Of a DNA stretch of 64,000 nt, positions 8,987 through 18,798 are shown piece after piece. The stretch covers positions 2,418,001 to 2,482,000 of the forward strand of contig NZ_VTFG01000001.1 in assembly GCF_008692035.1 (NCBI RefSeq). The letters run 5' to 3'. The notes under the pieces were generated by a model, which made no database searches, was not told the origin of the DNA, and saw only the letters and a program-made list of their open reading frames with translations. Position 1 is the stretch's first letter. Each line of letters begins with the position of its first letter. Source of the DNA: Pseudomonas marginalis. GTDB taxonomy: Bacteria > Pseudomonadota > Gammaproteobacteria > Pseudomonadales > Pseudomonadaceae. The position numbers were made by a program, and so were the translations under genes.

Positions 8987-9778
8987 ATGCTCCCATTGCC
9001 CTGGCTGTACCTGGCGCTTCTTTCCATCGGCTATGCGCTGGCCTTGGCCTACGGGCAACTGGGCGTACTGGCGCTGGTGTCCGTCGCCCTGCTGTTGATC
9101 GCCGGCTATGCCGTACGCCAGCAGCGCACGCCGTGGGCGCGTTACCTGGGTCACGGGCTGTTTGTCGTGTTGGCGCTAGGCCTGGCGATGCACTGGCTGC
9201 CGGGGTTCCATAACGGTCGCGGCATTGCCCCGCAGCGCTTCACCCCCGATGCCGTGCCGTTCTCGATGTACCTGAACCAGGACAAACCGCTGATTGGTTT
9301 CTGGTTGCTGCTGGCCTGCCCGTGGATTGTGGCGCGGCGTCCGTTGCGCCTGTCGATCTGCGTCACCGCGTTGGTGCTGCCCCTTACCGCCATCGTCGCG
9401 CTGGGTGGCGCAGCCTTGCTGGGCGTGATCAGTTGGGCGCCGAAATGGCCGGACCAGGCCTGGCTATGGGTGCTCAATAACCTGTTGCTGGTGACCCTGG
9501 TGGAAGAAGCCCTGTTCCGTGGCTACATTCAAGGCGGCTTGAGCCGGCGCTTCAGACAGTTGCCCTACGGCGAAAACCTCGCGCTGCTGCTGGCATCGCT
9601 GCTGTTCGGCCTGGTGCACGTGGGTGCAGGGTGGCAATGGGTGCTGCTGGCGGGCATCGCCGGGGTCGGTTATGGCCTGGCGTATCGGTTTGGCGGGCTG
9701 GGTGCGGCGATTGCCACGCACGTTGGCTTGAATCTGCTTCACTTCGGGTTGTTTACCTATCCGATGCTGGCAGGCTGA
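8987..9778 (+). CDS. CPBP-family intramembrane glutamic endopeptidase
   Basis: Membrane protein of 263 residues with about eight hydrophobic segments. The C-terminal half carries the CPBP (Rce1/CAAX-protease-like) motifs in order: EEALFRGYIQ (paired glutamates plus arginine), FGLVHV (catalytic-site histidine) and ATHVGLNLLH. These mark an active-site arrangement within the membrane. The N-terminal half is a set of extra membrane helices seen in proteobacterial members. Family members act in protein processing or bacteriocin immunity; the substrate here is unknown. The glycan cluster follows after about 230 bases and I see no reason to link them. Confidence 0.88.
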   Translation: MLPLPWLYLALLSIGYALALAYGQLGVLALVSVALLLIAGYAVRQQRTPWARYLGHGLFVVLALGLAMHWLPGFHNGRGIAPQRFTPDAVPFSMYLNQDKPLIGFWLLLACPWIVARRPLRLSICVTALVLPLTAIVALGGAALLGVISWAPKWPDQAWLWVLNNLLLVTLVEEALFRGYIQGGLSRRFRQLPYGENLALLLASLLFGLVHVGAGWQWVLLAGIAGVGYGLAYRFGGLGAAIATHVGLNLLHFGLFTYPMLAG

Positions 9779-10011
9779 TGACTGCCTTCGGCGCTGCCCG
9801 GGTACTTTTACGACATTGGTAACACCTCGTAACCAGCCGAACGGTCAGTAGTCGGCTCCGCGCCCTTTGGGCAGAATCCCCCTTCGTTACCGACCCACTC
9901 CGCACAACCCGGTCCCTACGCGCTGACACGCCTGGCACTGCGTTGAAGGCAGCTGTGCACCCGCGTTTCAGGCCCAGCTTTTACTCACCCTCCATACAAG
10001 AAGCCATCCCC

Positions 10012-11163
10012 ATGCCTCTCAAGACACTGTCTATCTTCGGCACGCGCCCGGAAGCCATCAAAATGGCGCCGATGGTGATCAATCTCGCCAATGACGACCG
10101 TTTCCACTCGAGAGTGTGTGTCACGGCGCAGCACCGAGAGATGCTGGACCAAGTGCTTGAGCTGTTTGGATTGGTACCTGACTACGACTTGAACATCATG
10201 AAGCCGGATCAGAACCTGACGGATGTGACGACGGCAATCATCCAGGGGCTGCAAGCTGTCCTGGAAGACTTCAAACCCGATGTGATCCTCGTCCACGGGG
10301 ATACGGCGACCACTTTTGCAGCCAGTCTGGCGGCCTATTACCAACAGATACCCGTTGCCCATATCGAAGCCGGGCTGCGTACCCACAACCTCTATTCCCC
10401 CTGGCCCGAGGAGGGCAACCGACGCCTGACCGGCAGCCTTGCCTCGATGCATTTCGCCCCCACCCAAACCTCGCGGCAGAACCTGATCAATGAGGGGGTG
10501 GCCGCCGAATGCATTCATGTCACGGGCAATACAGTGATCGATGCACTGCTCAGCGTTGTAGAGAAACTTCACGCCCCGACATCCCCTCTGCGCGGCCGCC
10601 TTGACCGGCAATTTGCCTTTCTGCCCCAAGACCAGCGGATGATCCTGGTGACAGGCCATCGCCGGGAAAACTTTGGTGACGGTCTTGAACGTATCTGCCA
10701 GGCCCTGGCTGAAACCGCCGCGCGTTTCCCGGCGGTGACCTTTGTCTACGCCGTGCACCTGAATCCCAATGTGCAGGAACCCGTGCGACGGCGACTGGCG
10801 AGCATCAGCAATGTACATCTGATCGAGCCGCTGGATTACCTGCCGTTTGTCTACCTGATGACCCGGGCGTACCTGATTCTCACGGATTCGGGCGGTATCC
10901 AGGAGGAAGCACCTGCACTGGGCAAGCCGGTGCTGGTGATGCGTGACACGACTGAACGCCCCGAGGCAGTCGATGCCGGGACGGCGCGGCTGGTGGGCAC
11001 GGAGATCGCAAGCATTACCCACCACCTCAGGGAGCTGCTCAGCGATGACGCGGCCTACCGGGAGATGAGTAATGCCCACAACCCCTACGGTGACGGCAGA
11101 GCGTGCACACGCATTCGCGAAGTTCTGATCACAACCTGGCGAAAAAACGAGGCCGCGGCATGA
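10012..11163 (+). CDS. wecB: UDP-N-acetylglucosamine 2-epimerase (non-hydrolysing)
   Basis: Cytoplasmic enzyme converting UDP-GlcNAc to UDP-ManNAc. The 383-residue protein starts [18 protein letters not shown] at 10012; an upstream in-frame extension to 9943 lacks family similarity. Diagnostic motifs are [32 protein letters not shown] with the following [17 protein letters not shown] and [11 protein letters not shown], all typical of WecB. The gene overlaps wecC by four bases (ATGA), so the products are coupled. Together they make UDP-ManNAcA. First gene of a six-gene plus-strand run ending at 19982. Confidence 0.94.
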   Translation: MPLKTLSIFGTRPEAIKMAPMVINLANDDRFHSRVCVTAQHREMLDQVLELFGLVPDYDLNIMKPDQNLTDVTTAIIQGLQAVLEDFKPDVILVHGDTATTFAASLAAYYQQIPVAHIEAGLRTHNLYSPWPEEGNRRLTGSLASMHFAPTQTSRQNLINEGVAAECIHVTGNTVIDALLSVVEKLHAPTSPLRGRLDRQFAFLPQDQRMILVTGHRRENFGDGLERICQALAETAARFPAVTFVYAVHLNPNVQEPVRRRLASISNVHLIEPLDYLPFVYLMTRAYLILTDSGGIQEEAPALGKPVLVMRDTTERPEAVDAGTARLVGTEIASITHHLRELLSDDAAYREMSNAHNPYGDGRACTRIREVLITTWRKNEAAA

Positions 11164-12422
11164 GCGTGCCGACGCTCTGCGTCCTGGGCCTGGGTTATAT
11201 CGGCTTGCCCACCGCCGCGCTGTTTGCCTCGCCGCAACGAACAGTCATTGGCGTCGATATAAACCCGCATGTCGTGGACCTCATCAATCTCGGCCAAGTG
11301 CATATCATAGAGCCCGACCTGGACCGGTTGGTCCGCTCGGCGGTCAGCCACGGCTACCTGCGGGCGACAACCCGGCCGGAGCCGGCGGATGCCTTCCTGA
11401 TCGCCGTGCCCACCCCATTCCTGGAAAACCGCGAGCCAGACCTGAGCTATATAGAAGCGGCCTGCCGTGCCATCGCCCCGGTGCTGAAAAAGCACGACCT
11501 CGTGATCCTGGAGTCGACTTCTCCGGTCGGTACCACCGAACTGCTGGTGAAATGGCTGGCCAGTGTGCGTCCGGACCTGACCTTTCCCACCACCCATCAG
11601 CAAGCCAGTGACATCCGCATCGCCCACTGCCCCGAACGGGTACTGCCAGGGCATGTCTTGAGGGAATTGGTCAGCAATGACCGCATCATCGGGGGCATGA
11701 CCGATGCCTGCTCAGCCGCAGCAGTACGGCTTTACCAGCAGTTTGTCGAAGGCCAGTGCATTGTCACTGACACACGCACCGCGGAAATGTGCAAGCTGAC
11801 CGAAAACAGTTTCCGCGACGTCAATATCGCCTTCGCCAACGAACTCTCGATGATCTGCGCACAGTTGAAGATCGACCCATGGGAGCTGATCCGCCTGGCC
11901 AACCATCATCCGCGTGTGAATATCCTGCAGCCCGGGCCTGGCGTCGGTGGGCACTGTATAGCGGTGGACCCGTGGTTCATCGTCAGTAAAACACCGGACC
12001 TGGCGCTGTTGATCCGCACCGCACGCCTGGTCAACGACAGCAAACCCCAGTGGGTCATCCAGCAAGTCAAGGTGGCGGTGGCCAACCTTTTGTTCAAGCA
12101 CCCCGGGCTGCGCGCGCGCAACGTGCGAATTGCCTGCTATGGCCTGGCGTTCAAGGCAGACATCGACGACCTGCGTGAAAGCCCGGCACTTGGCATTGCC
12201 CGCCAGTTGGCCAACGAACTGGGGATAACGCTGCTGCTGGTCGAGCCCAATATCGATGCACTGCCCGACGACCTGACTGGCCATTCCCTGACCGACGTGG
12301 CCTGTGCCTGGGACAGCGCCCATATCCATGTGTTGCTGGTCGGGCATCGCGAATTCAGATCCATGTCAGCGCGACATAGCAACGGCGTGGTGATTGATGC
12401 TGCCGGCGTACTGGCGAACTGA
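11160..12422 (+). CDS. wecC: UDP-N-acetyl-D-mannosamine dehydrogenase
   Basis: NAD-dependent cytoplasmic enzyme that oxidises UDP-ManNAc to UDP-ManNAcA, the step after WecB. The protein has 420 residues. The N-terminal Rossmann motif is [16 protein letters not shown]. The thioester/catalytic region includes [15 protein letters not shown], and the cysteine loop is [16 protein letters not shown]. The C-terminal UDP-binding part contains [20 protein letters not shown] at 11160 overlaps the wecB stop (ATGA), which decides the start over an upstream in-frame ATG at 11103. The next gene begins two bases after the stop, so translational coupling probably continues. Confidence 0.94.
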   Translation: MSVPTLCVLGLGYIGLPTAALFASPQRTVIGVDINPHVVDLINLGQVHIIEPDLDRLVRSAVSHGYLRATTRPEPADAFLIAVPTPFLENREPDLSYIEAACRAIAPVLKKHDLVILESTSPVGTTELLVKWLASVRPDLTFPTTHQQASDIRIAHCPERVLPGHVLRELVSNDRIIGGMTDACSAAAVRLYQQFVEGQCIVTDTRTAEMCKLTENSFRDVNIAFANELSMICAQLKIDPWELIRLANHHPRVNILQPGPGVGGHCIAVDPWFIVSKTPDLALLIRTARLVNDSKPQWVIQQVKVAVANLLFKHPGLRARNVRIACYGLAFKADIDDLRESPALGIARQLANELGITLLLVEPNIDALPDDLTGHSLTDVACAWDSAHIHVLLVGHREFRSMSARHSNGVVIDAAGVLAN

Positions 12423-12424
12423 CG

Positions 12425-15400
12425 ATGAATAATCCACAGCCACTCGCCGATACCCATGATCGCGTCATGGAAGCCTATTACGGCAAGCTGGGCGAACACT
12501 TCATGCAGGAAACCCGTGCGCGGATCCATTGGATCTGCGCACAGGTCACCGGCAGGACAGTACTCGACGTAGGTTGCTCCCAGGGCATTATCCCCGTGTT
12601 GCTGGCCCGTGAAGGCCACAGGGTCACGGGCGTGGATAACGACCCCAGGGCGTTCGAGCAGGCCAAAGATTACCTGAGGGCCGAACCCGATCACGTGCAG
12701 CGCAACGTCCGCTACTTGAATGCAGACTTTATGTCGCTGGACACCCAGGGCATGGAACCTGACAGCATCGTGATCAGTGAAGTGCTTGAGCACCTCATCC
12801 ACCCGGCAGCCTTCGTCGAAAAAGCCGCATCGATGCTCAAGCCGCGTGGCCGGCTGATCATCACCGTGCCGTTCGGAGTGAATGACTTCCTTGACCACAA
12901 GCACACGTTCTACCTGCTGGAACCCTTTCGGCTGTTGAGTGCGTACCTGCAGGTCATCCAGGTCGAAATGCTGGGCAAGTGGGTGGGAATGGTCGCCATC
13001 AAAACAGAACCCGAGGGCTGTTCGCTGGGTGTCGAGCATCTACGTCAACTGGAAGCGGCGTTCGAGTCCGTCGAGCGTAACCTGCTTGGCCAGGTAGCCG
13101 GCGGTCGCCAACAGCGGGAACAGGTCAATCAGAAATACCGTGAAGCGACTGAGCGCATTCAGCAACTCAAGAACGAACTGGCGTACTCAACCGAGTGCAA
13201 TACCCGGCAGCAAGGGCAAATAGAAGTCCTGACCGCCAATCTGCAGCGCGCAAACGCCAGGTGCCACCTGCTGGAAAATCGCTTGATCAAGACGCGGGCC
13301 AGCACCACTTATCAGTTGGGGTATCAACTGCGTGTGGGGGTGGGCTCGCTACGTGAATGCCTGCTTTTGCCTGGCGCCTTGTTCAAGCTGTATCAACAAG
13401 CCCGCGCACGTCGCAAAGGCAACGCACCTACGGCCCCCCCTGGCGATGATGCGATCCCACCGGCGCTGCCTGGCACCGCCGCTTTCCTTGTCACGCCGGC
13501 CCCCACTCCGCTGGCGGATGCAGAGCATGTGCGCAGCCAGCTGTTGCTTGCCCCCCATGACACGGCCAAGCCCTTCAGAATGGCCTGTGTGATGGACACC
13601 TTTACCCATGAGGCCTACCGGTATGAATGCGAGCTGTTGCAACTGACACCGGACCAGGGCCTGGCCGAACTGCAATCGTTCCAACCCGACCTGCTGTTTA
13701 TCGAATCCGCGTGGCGCGGCCAGGATGGCCGCTGGCATAACAAGATCGCCCAGAACAGCACAGAGCTGCGCCAGGTCTTGCAGTGGTGCCGGGAACACAA
13801 GGTGCCAACGGTGTTCTGGAACAAGGAAGATCCGGTGCACTTCGAGACGTTCCTGGGTACCGCCACACAGTTCGACCTGGTGTTCACCACGGATATCGAC
13901 TGCATTCATCGCTATAAAAGCGCGCTGGGGCATGAGCGTGTCTACCTGCTGCCCTTTGCCTGCCAACCGGCGATGCACAACCCGATCGAGTTGTACGAGC
14001 GCAAGGATGCGTTCTGTTTCGCCGGTGCCTACTACTGCCGATACCCCGAACGGACGCGGGACCTGGAACACTTCGTCAATGCCCTGCCGGGCTTTCGTCC
14101 GCTGGAAATCTACGATCGCAACTTCGGCCAGCCAGAAGCCAACTATCAGTTTCCGGCCCGATATCGGGGCTACATTGCCGGTACGCTTGAGGCGACACAG
14201 ATAGACCTGGCCTACAAGGGCTACCGGTATGCGATCAATCTCAATTCGGTCAAACAGTCGCAATCCATGTTCGCCCGTCGTGCCTTTGAATTGCTGGGTT
14301 CCAACACCCTGACCGTCAGCAATTTTTCTCGCGGCCTGCGTGTGCTGATGGGCGACCTGGTCATCTGCAGCGACAACGGCCAGGAGGTCTTGCGTCGCCT
14401 CGACACGCCCGCCGGACACGCCAGGCTGCGGTTGGCAGGGCTGCGAAAGGTGATGCTGGAACACACCTATGCCCACCGGTTGATGTATGTGATGAGCAAG
14501 GTGACCCATCGCGTGCATGACCTGCCACTGCCGACGATTTGCCTGGTCGCTGAGGCGGCCGACGAGGCTCAATTGCAGGCGCTCATTGAGCATCTGCGGC
14601 GTCAGCGCTACCCCCGCGTCAAGCTGTATGTCGTGGTAAGCGACGCGCCGGCAAGGCAGCCCGCCACCGTTGACCCGCGCTTGCAGCTGATTGAGCGCAA
14701 ACAGCTGGACAAGCTCACCCTCGGCGAGCTGGCAGGCGGCGCCGACTGGTTCGGCGCCATGCTTGCCGTGGACTACTACGGCCCTCACTACTTGCTCGAC
14801 CTGGCCTTGGCCACGCGCTACAGCAAGGCCCGGGTGATCGGCAAGATGGCGCACCATGCCGCGGACCAACAGGATATACGCCTGATCAACCCAGGCCAGG
14901 AATACCGCTGTGCCACCGGGATAGCGGCACGTCGGGCCTTGATCAAGACAGAAGCGCTGGCACAACAGCCCGCCCGTGCCTGGCTGGAAAGCCTCCCGGC
15001 GCTCACCTACACCCACCCTCCATCCCTCGCGATCGATGCGTTCAACTACTGCGAAAACGCCGCGGGCACTGATCGACAGCACGTCGTTGCGGTGGTGGAT
15101 GACCTCGAGCTGAACAGCGGAATCAGCCTCCAGCATCTCCAGCGCAGCAGTGAAACGATCCCGCCACTGAGCGCAGATACTAATGGCCCGCTGAGCAACG
15201 GCCGGGACCTGTCAGAACTGTTCGGCCCGCTGCGCAGCAAGTATCTGCGCGCGCAGGTCGAAGGCGGCACCTGGCATATCGACTCCTCCCTCGCGGACGG
15301 AAAACATGAATATCACTACGCCAGGCACGAGTTGAACGTTGCCCAGCTGAAACAGGCCGACGACACCTTGAGATTGCTGCTCGATGCCACGCCGGGCCTG

Positions 15401-16753
15401 AACCTGCAACTGGTCGTGCTGTATCTGGATGCGCAGAAACAACGGATCAGCCATGTCATGCAGCAGGCCAATCGCAATCAGGCCTGGGATATACCGCCCG
15501 AAACAGCGTACCTGCGCCTGGGCCTGCGGGCCCACGGCAGCGGCAGCACGACGATCAAGGCATTGGTTCAAGGACACCGGGAAATCCAACCCTCCCACCT
15601 CCTCGCCAAGGCCGCGCACCTGCTGCTGACCAACCACTACCCGGCCTATGACGACCTGTACCGTAATGGCTTTATTCATACCCGTGTCATGGCCTATCAG
15701 GAACAGGGCCTGGCGGTAGATGTCTTTCGTCTGCGCCCCGACGAGTCGATCAGTTATCACGAATTTGAAAATGTCGACGTGGTGACCGGCCCGGGCAGCG
15801 CCCTGGCAAGCATGCTGGACAGCGGACAGTACACGACACTGCTGGTGCACTTCCTGGATCCGCAGATGTGGGAAATAGTGCGCCCCTACTTGCCCCGCCT
15901 CCGGGTGATTGCCTGGGTGCACGGCGCGGAGATCCAACCTTGGTGGCGCCGGGCTTACAACTATGGCGACGAAACACTGTTGCAACTGGCCAAGCTCGAC
16001 AGTGAGCGACGCATGGGCTTCTGGCTCAGCCTTTTGCAACCCATGCCGCCCAATCTGCAACTGGTATTCGTCTCCCGACAGTTTGCCGAAGACGTCATGG
16101 AAGACCTGGGGTTCAGGTTGCCGAGGAGTCAATACCGAGTGATCCACAACCCCATCAATACGCGGCTGTTTGCCTATCAGGAAAAACCGCCTGAGCAGCG
16201 CAAGAAAATCCTCTCGATCCGCCCCTATGTGTCACGCACCTACGCCAACGACCTGAGCGTCAAAACCATTCAACTGCTGGCGACCAAGCCATGGTTCAAC
16301 GAACTTGAGTTCCTGATGGTCGGTGACGGACCCTTGTTTGAAGAAACCCTCGCACCGCTGCGTCAGTACCCGAACGTCACCCTCGAAAAACGCTATTTGA
16401 AACAATCCGAGATCGCCGACCTGCACAAACACTATGGCGTGTTTCTGTGCCCCAGCCGCATGGACACACAAGGGGTATCGCGTGACGAAGCCATGGCGTC
16501 GGGCCTGGTCCCTTTGACTAATCGGGTCGGGGCCATCCCTGAGTTTGTTGACGACGACTGCGGTTTTCTATCGGCCCCCGAGAGTTTCACCGGGCTCGCC
16601 GAAGGAATAGGAACACTGTTTTTCAACCCGGAAATATTCAGGGCGAAATCATTCAACGCCAGGCAACGCGTGCTTGCGCAGAGCGCTATGCATTTGATCA
16701 CCGCGTCCGAACTAAGCCTGATACGGGAACCCCACGGTGAGCCGAGACGTTAA
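12425..16753 (+). CDS. large methyltransferase / CgeB-like / GT4 glycosyltransferase fusion
   Basis: A 1442-residue soluble multidomain protein. Residues about 40-200 form a SAM methyltransferase (motif I VLDVGCSQG at 46-54, then VISEVLEHL near 117-125). Residues about 210-285 are predicted coiled coil. Residues about 370-690 resemble CgeB-type glycosyltransferases (FVFxG-like FCFAGAYYCRYPERTRDLE; YRYAINLNSVKQSQSMFARR). Residues about 695-870 look like a reduced GT-A domain without a clear DxD. About 900-1030 may bind carbohydrate. The C-terminus (about 1040-1430) is GT4-like, with VGDGPLFEE and SRDEAMASGLVP. It probably adds and caps sugars in the ManNAcA glycan. The exact linkage cannot be told. 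Its tail overlaps the next gene by 17 bases. Confidence 0.8.
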   Translation: MNNPQPLADTHDRVMEAYYGKLGEHFMQETRARIHWICAQVTGRTVLDVGCSQGIIPVLLAREGHRVTGVDNDPRAFEQAKDYLRAEPDHVQRNVRYLNADFMSLDTQGMEPDSIVISEVLEHLIHPAAFVEKAASMLKPRGRLIITVPFGVNDFLDHKHTFYLLEPFRLLSAYLQVIQVEMLGKWVGMVAIKTEPEGCSLGVEHLRQLEAAFESVERNLLGQVAGGRQQREQVNQKYREATERIQQLKNELAYSTECNTRQQGQIEVLTANLQRANARCHLLENRLIKTRASTTYQLGYQLRVGVGSLRECLLLPGALFKLYQQARARRKGNAPTAPPGDDAIPPALPGTAAFLVTPAPTPLADAEHVRSQLLLAPHDTAKPFRMACVMDTFTHEAYRYECELLQLTPDQGLAELQSFQPDLLFIESAWRGQDGRWHNKIAQNSTELRQVLQWCREHKVPTVFWNKEDPVHFETFLGTATQFDLVFTTDIDCIHRYKSALGHERVYLLPFACQPAMHNPIELYERKDAFCFAGAYYCRYPERTRDLEHFVNALPGFRPLEIYDRNFGQPEANYQFPARYRGYIAGTLEATQIDLAYKGYRYAINLNSVKQSQSMFARRAFELLGSNTLTVSNFSRGLRVLMGDLVICSDNGQEVLRRLDTPAGHARLRLAGLRKVMLEHTYAHRLMYVMSKVTHRVHDLPLPTICLVAEAADEAQLQALIEHLRRQRYPRVKLYVVVSDAPARQPATVDPRLQLIERKQLDKLTLGELAGGADWFGAMLAVDYYGPHYLLDLALATRYSKARVIGKMAHHAADQQDIRLINPGQEYRCATGIAARRALIKTEALAQQPARAWLESLPALTYTHPPSLAIDAFNYCENAAGTDRQHVVAVVDDLELNSGISLQHLQRSSETIPPLSADTNGPLSNGRDLSELFGPLRSKYLRAQVEGGTWHIDSSLADGKHEYHYARHELNVAQLKQADDTLRLLLDATPGLNLQLVVLYLDAQKQRISHVMQQANRNQAWDIPPETAYLRLGLRAHGSGSTTIKALVQGHREIQPSHLLAKAAHLLLTNHYPAYDDLYRNGFIHTRVMAYQEQGLAVDVFRLRPDESISYHEFENVDVVTGPGSALASMLDSGQYTTLLVHFLDPQMWEIVRPYLPRLRVIAWVHGAEIQPWWRRAYNYGDETLLQLAKLDSERRMGFWLSLLQPMPPNLQLVFVSRQFAEDVMEDLGFRLPRSQYRVIHNPINTRLFAYQEKPPEQRKKILSIRPYVSRTYANDLSVKTIQLLATKPWFNELEFLMVGDGPLFEETLAPLRQYPNVTLEKRYLKQSEIADLHKHYGVFLCPSRMDTQGVSRDEAMASGLVPLTNRVGAIPEFVDDDCGFLSAPESFTGLAEGIGTLFFNPEIFRAKSFNARQRVLAQSAMHLITASELSLIREPHGEPRR

Positions 16754-17558
16754 GGCATTGCAATACCGTATCCTGTCGGCACTTCTCTGGTGCGTATGCC
16801 TGGGCCAGCACCTCATGAGCATCGCTCCACGTGCGGTGTTGATGGCCCATACCGCACATTTCTGCGCACAAGTGTTGTTGATAACGACGTACTTCCTGCC
16901 GATCAAGATTGTCATCCTGCTCGGTTCAGAGACGGTCCCCGCCTATTTGCCAGCCCCGTTGAAAGGCCTCGATCAAACCGCCCTGATCATCGGGCTCGGT
17001 CTGTTGACGGTGATCCTTTACGCTTTTTACCTGGGCGCCGGGTTCATGGCCTCCCGTTACTCAAGGGCGGGGGCACGCGCCCTGATAGACGGCGGTGCCG
17101 AACCTGCGCGGCTAAAAACCCAATTGGCCCTGGCAGCCAGGACATTTTCCAGGTTTGCGCGGGGTTTATCCGACGCCATGTTTACCCTGATCGTCTTCTG
17201 CGTGCTGCTCTACCTCTACCCGTCCCTCCTGGCGATCGGCCTGGCTTATTCCGTGCTCGCTGCGGCTGTGCTGATTGGCTTGAACAACCGTAGCCAACGT
17301 GTGCAGGCGGTACTCTCCCGTCACCCACTCACGGTGGCCGATGCGTTTTACTCAATGGGCTTTCTGGCGGCATTCGCCTTCATCATTGTCGACTTTCTCT
17401 GCCTGACGCCTCCCCACCTGTACATCGCGTTGATAGCGCTGATCCTGATACGTCAAAGCCTCAGCAGACTGAAGGTCCTGACCCAGGACATTCTTTACCT
17501 GAACACCCACGCCCCGAGCATCAACCGGATGTTTCTCGCCCTCCACCCGACCCGCTGA
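16737..17558 (+). CDS. polytopic membrane protein of the glycan cluster, function unknown
   Basis: 273 residues with about six hydrophobic segments: near 35-60, 80-105, two around 145-185, 200-225 and 230-245. A longer polar stretch between the second and third (ASRYSRAGARALIDGGAEPARLK) gives an arrangement reminiscent of the membrane half of an ABC exporter. No ATP-binding domain is fused and none is encoded in the window. GTG at 16737 overlaps the preceding gene by 17 bases; internal starts are possible. I do not recognise the family. In context it could take part in glycan export or anchor the glycosyltransferases, which is inference only. Confidence 0.6.
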   Translation: MSRDVKALQYRILSALLWCVCLGQHLMSIAPRAVLMAHTAHFCAQVLLITTYFLPIKIVILLGSETVPAYLPAPLKGLDQTALIIGLGLLTVILYAFYLGAGFMASRYSRAGARALIDGGAEPARLKTQLALAARTFSRFARGLSDAMFTLIVFCVLLYLYPSLLAIGLAYSVLAAAVLIGLNNRSQRVQAVLSRHPLTVADAFYSMGFLAAFAFIIVDFLCLTPPHLYIALIALILIRQSLSRLKVLTQDILYLNTHAPSINRMFLALHPTR

Positions 17559-17586
17559 ACCCCGTCCACATCAACAGGAGTCTCCC

Positions 17587-18798
17587 GTGCCCCGCATCGC
17601 CATGATCGTCTGGAATGAGTTCCGCAACGACGCCCGCGTATTGAAGCAAGCCCGGACACTCCAGGCAGCCGGTTATCAAGTCACCGTGTTCGCCCTGCAT
17701 GCGCCCGGCGTGACGCATCGCAAGGAGGTGCTGGCCGAAGGCATCCGCGTGGTACGCGTAGCGCGCAGCGTGCGCTGGGGTGCGGCCAACGCCGGATCGC
17801 CCCCATCGCCAGGCCCGTTCGCAGCCGAACAATCGATGCCCCTGCGACGCATTCTTTCGCGGCTTTGGGTACATGCAGGGCTGCTGCTACGCATCGCCCT
17901 GCATCGCGCTGCGGTGGTGCATGCCCACGACGTCAATACCCTGCCCACCGCCTGGCTGGCGGCCCGGCTCAGCGGCGCCAGGCTGGTGTATGACGCCCAC
18001 GAAATCAGCACCAGCCGCGAGGGGTATGCGCGCTTTCGCAGCTGGGTGGGTTGTGTCGAAAAAACCTTGATGCCCAGGGCCGAAGGCATCATTACCACCA
18101 CGCAAAGCCGGGCCAGGTTTTTTGCCAGGGCCTATGGAATCGCCCGCCCGCTGGTACTGCAAAACCGCCCCTGCCTGAGCGCCACCTCACCCGGCCAGAG
18201 GATTCGCCTTGAGTTGGGCTTGCGACACCCCTGGCCTATCGTTGTCTATCAGGGCGGCCTTCAACAGGGACGCGGGCTGGAACGCTTGCTACGCGTGGCG
18301 GCGTCGTTGCAAGGCGCTTACCTTGTATTGATCGGGAGCGGCAGGCTTACCCCTGCCTTGATGGCATTGCGCACGGAACTTGGCCTGACAGACCGAGTGC
18401 ACTTTATCCCGACCGTTGCACTGGCGGATTTGCCCAGCTACACCGCATCAGCCGATATCGGTGTGCAGCCGATCGAAAATACCTGCCTGAACCACTTCAC
18501 CACCGACTCGAACAAATTATTTGAATATGTCATCGCCGGGCTGCCCGTGGTGGCCACGGACTTTCCGGAGATTCGCAAGATTGTCCGGGCCTACTCCATA
18601 GGACTTTTGGTACCGGCAGGCTCGGAGCAATCACTGCGCACCGCACTGCAGTGCCTGATCGATGAACCGTTATTGCGTCAGGCACTGGCGCAAAACGCAA
18701 AAAATGCCGCGCTGCATTTAAATTGGGAACGGCAGGAAAGCACGCTGGTGGCGCTGTACGAGCGTGTACTGCGGCGTAAAACCGAGGTGCGCGTATGA
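17587..18798 (+). CDS. GT4-family glycosyltransferase
   Basis: A 403-residue cytoplasmic glycosyltransferase of the GT-B fold. The N-terminal domain starts IAMIVWNEFRNDARVLKQAR. VVHAHDVNTLPTAWLA and LVYDAHEI are typical of GT4 donors handling amino or hexose sugars. The C-terminal half holds VVYQGGLQQGRGLERLLR, LIGSG and a nucleotide-sugar loop around NKLFEYVIAGLPVVATDFPE, including the conserved glutamate in the E-x7-E region. Start is GTG at 17587, supported by CAGGAG six bases upstream. It overlaps the next glycosyltransferase by four bases (ATGA). It presumably adds one residue of the repeat; donor and acceptor unknown. Confidence 0.88.
   Translation: MPRIAMIVWNEFRNDARVLKQARTLQAAGYQVTVFALHAPGVTHRKEVLAEGIRVVRVARSVRWGAANAGSPPSPGPFAAEQSMPLRRILSRLWVHAGLLLRIALHRAAVVHAHDVNTLPTAWLAARLSGARLVYDAHEISTSREGYARFRSWVGCVEKTLMPRAEGIITTTQSRARFFARAYGIARPLVLQNRPCLSATSPGQRIRLELGLRHPWPIVVYQGGLQQGRGLERLLRVAASLQGAYLVLIGSGRLTPALMALRTELGLTDRVHFIPTVALADLPSYTASADIGVQPIENTCLNHFTTDSNKLFEYVIAGLPVVATDFPEIRKIVRAYSIGLLVPAGSEQSLRTALQCLIDEPLLRQALAQNAKNAALHLNWERQESTLVALYERVLRRKTEVRV

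Noticed and set aside
9779..10011. JUMPstart/ops element before the glycan cluster
   Set aside because: No GGCGGTAGCG-type core could be found; only a small GCCC/GGGC hairpin is present.
13349..15136. Minus-strand frame of 595 codons inside the fusion glycosyltransferase gene
   Set aside because: The plus strand reads through continuously with recognisable domains; the minus frame has none.
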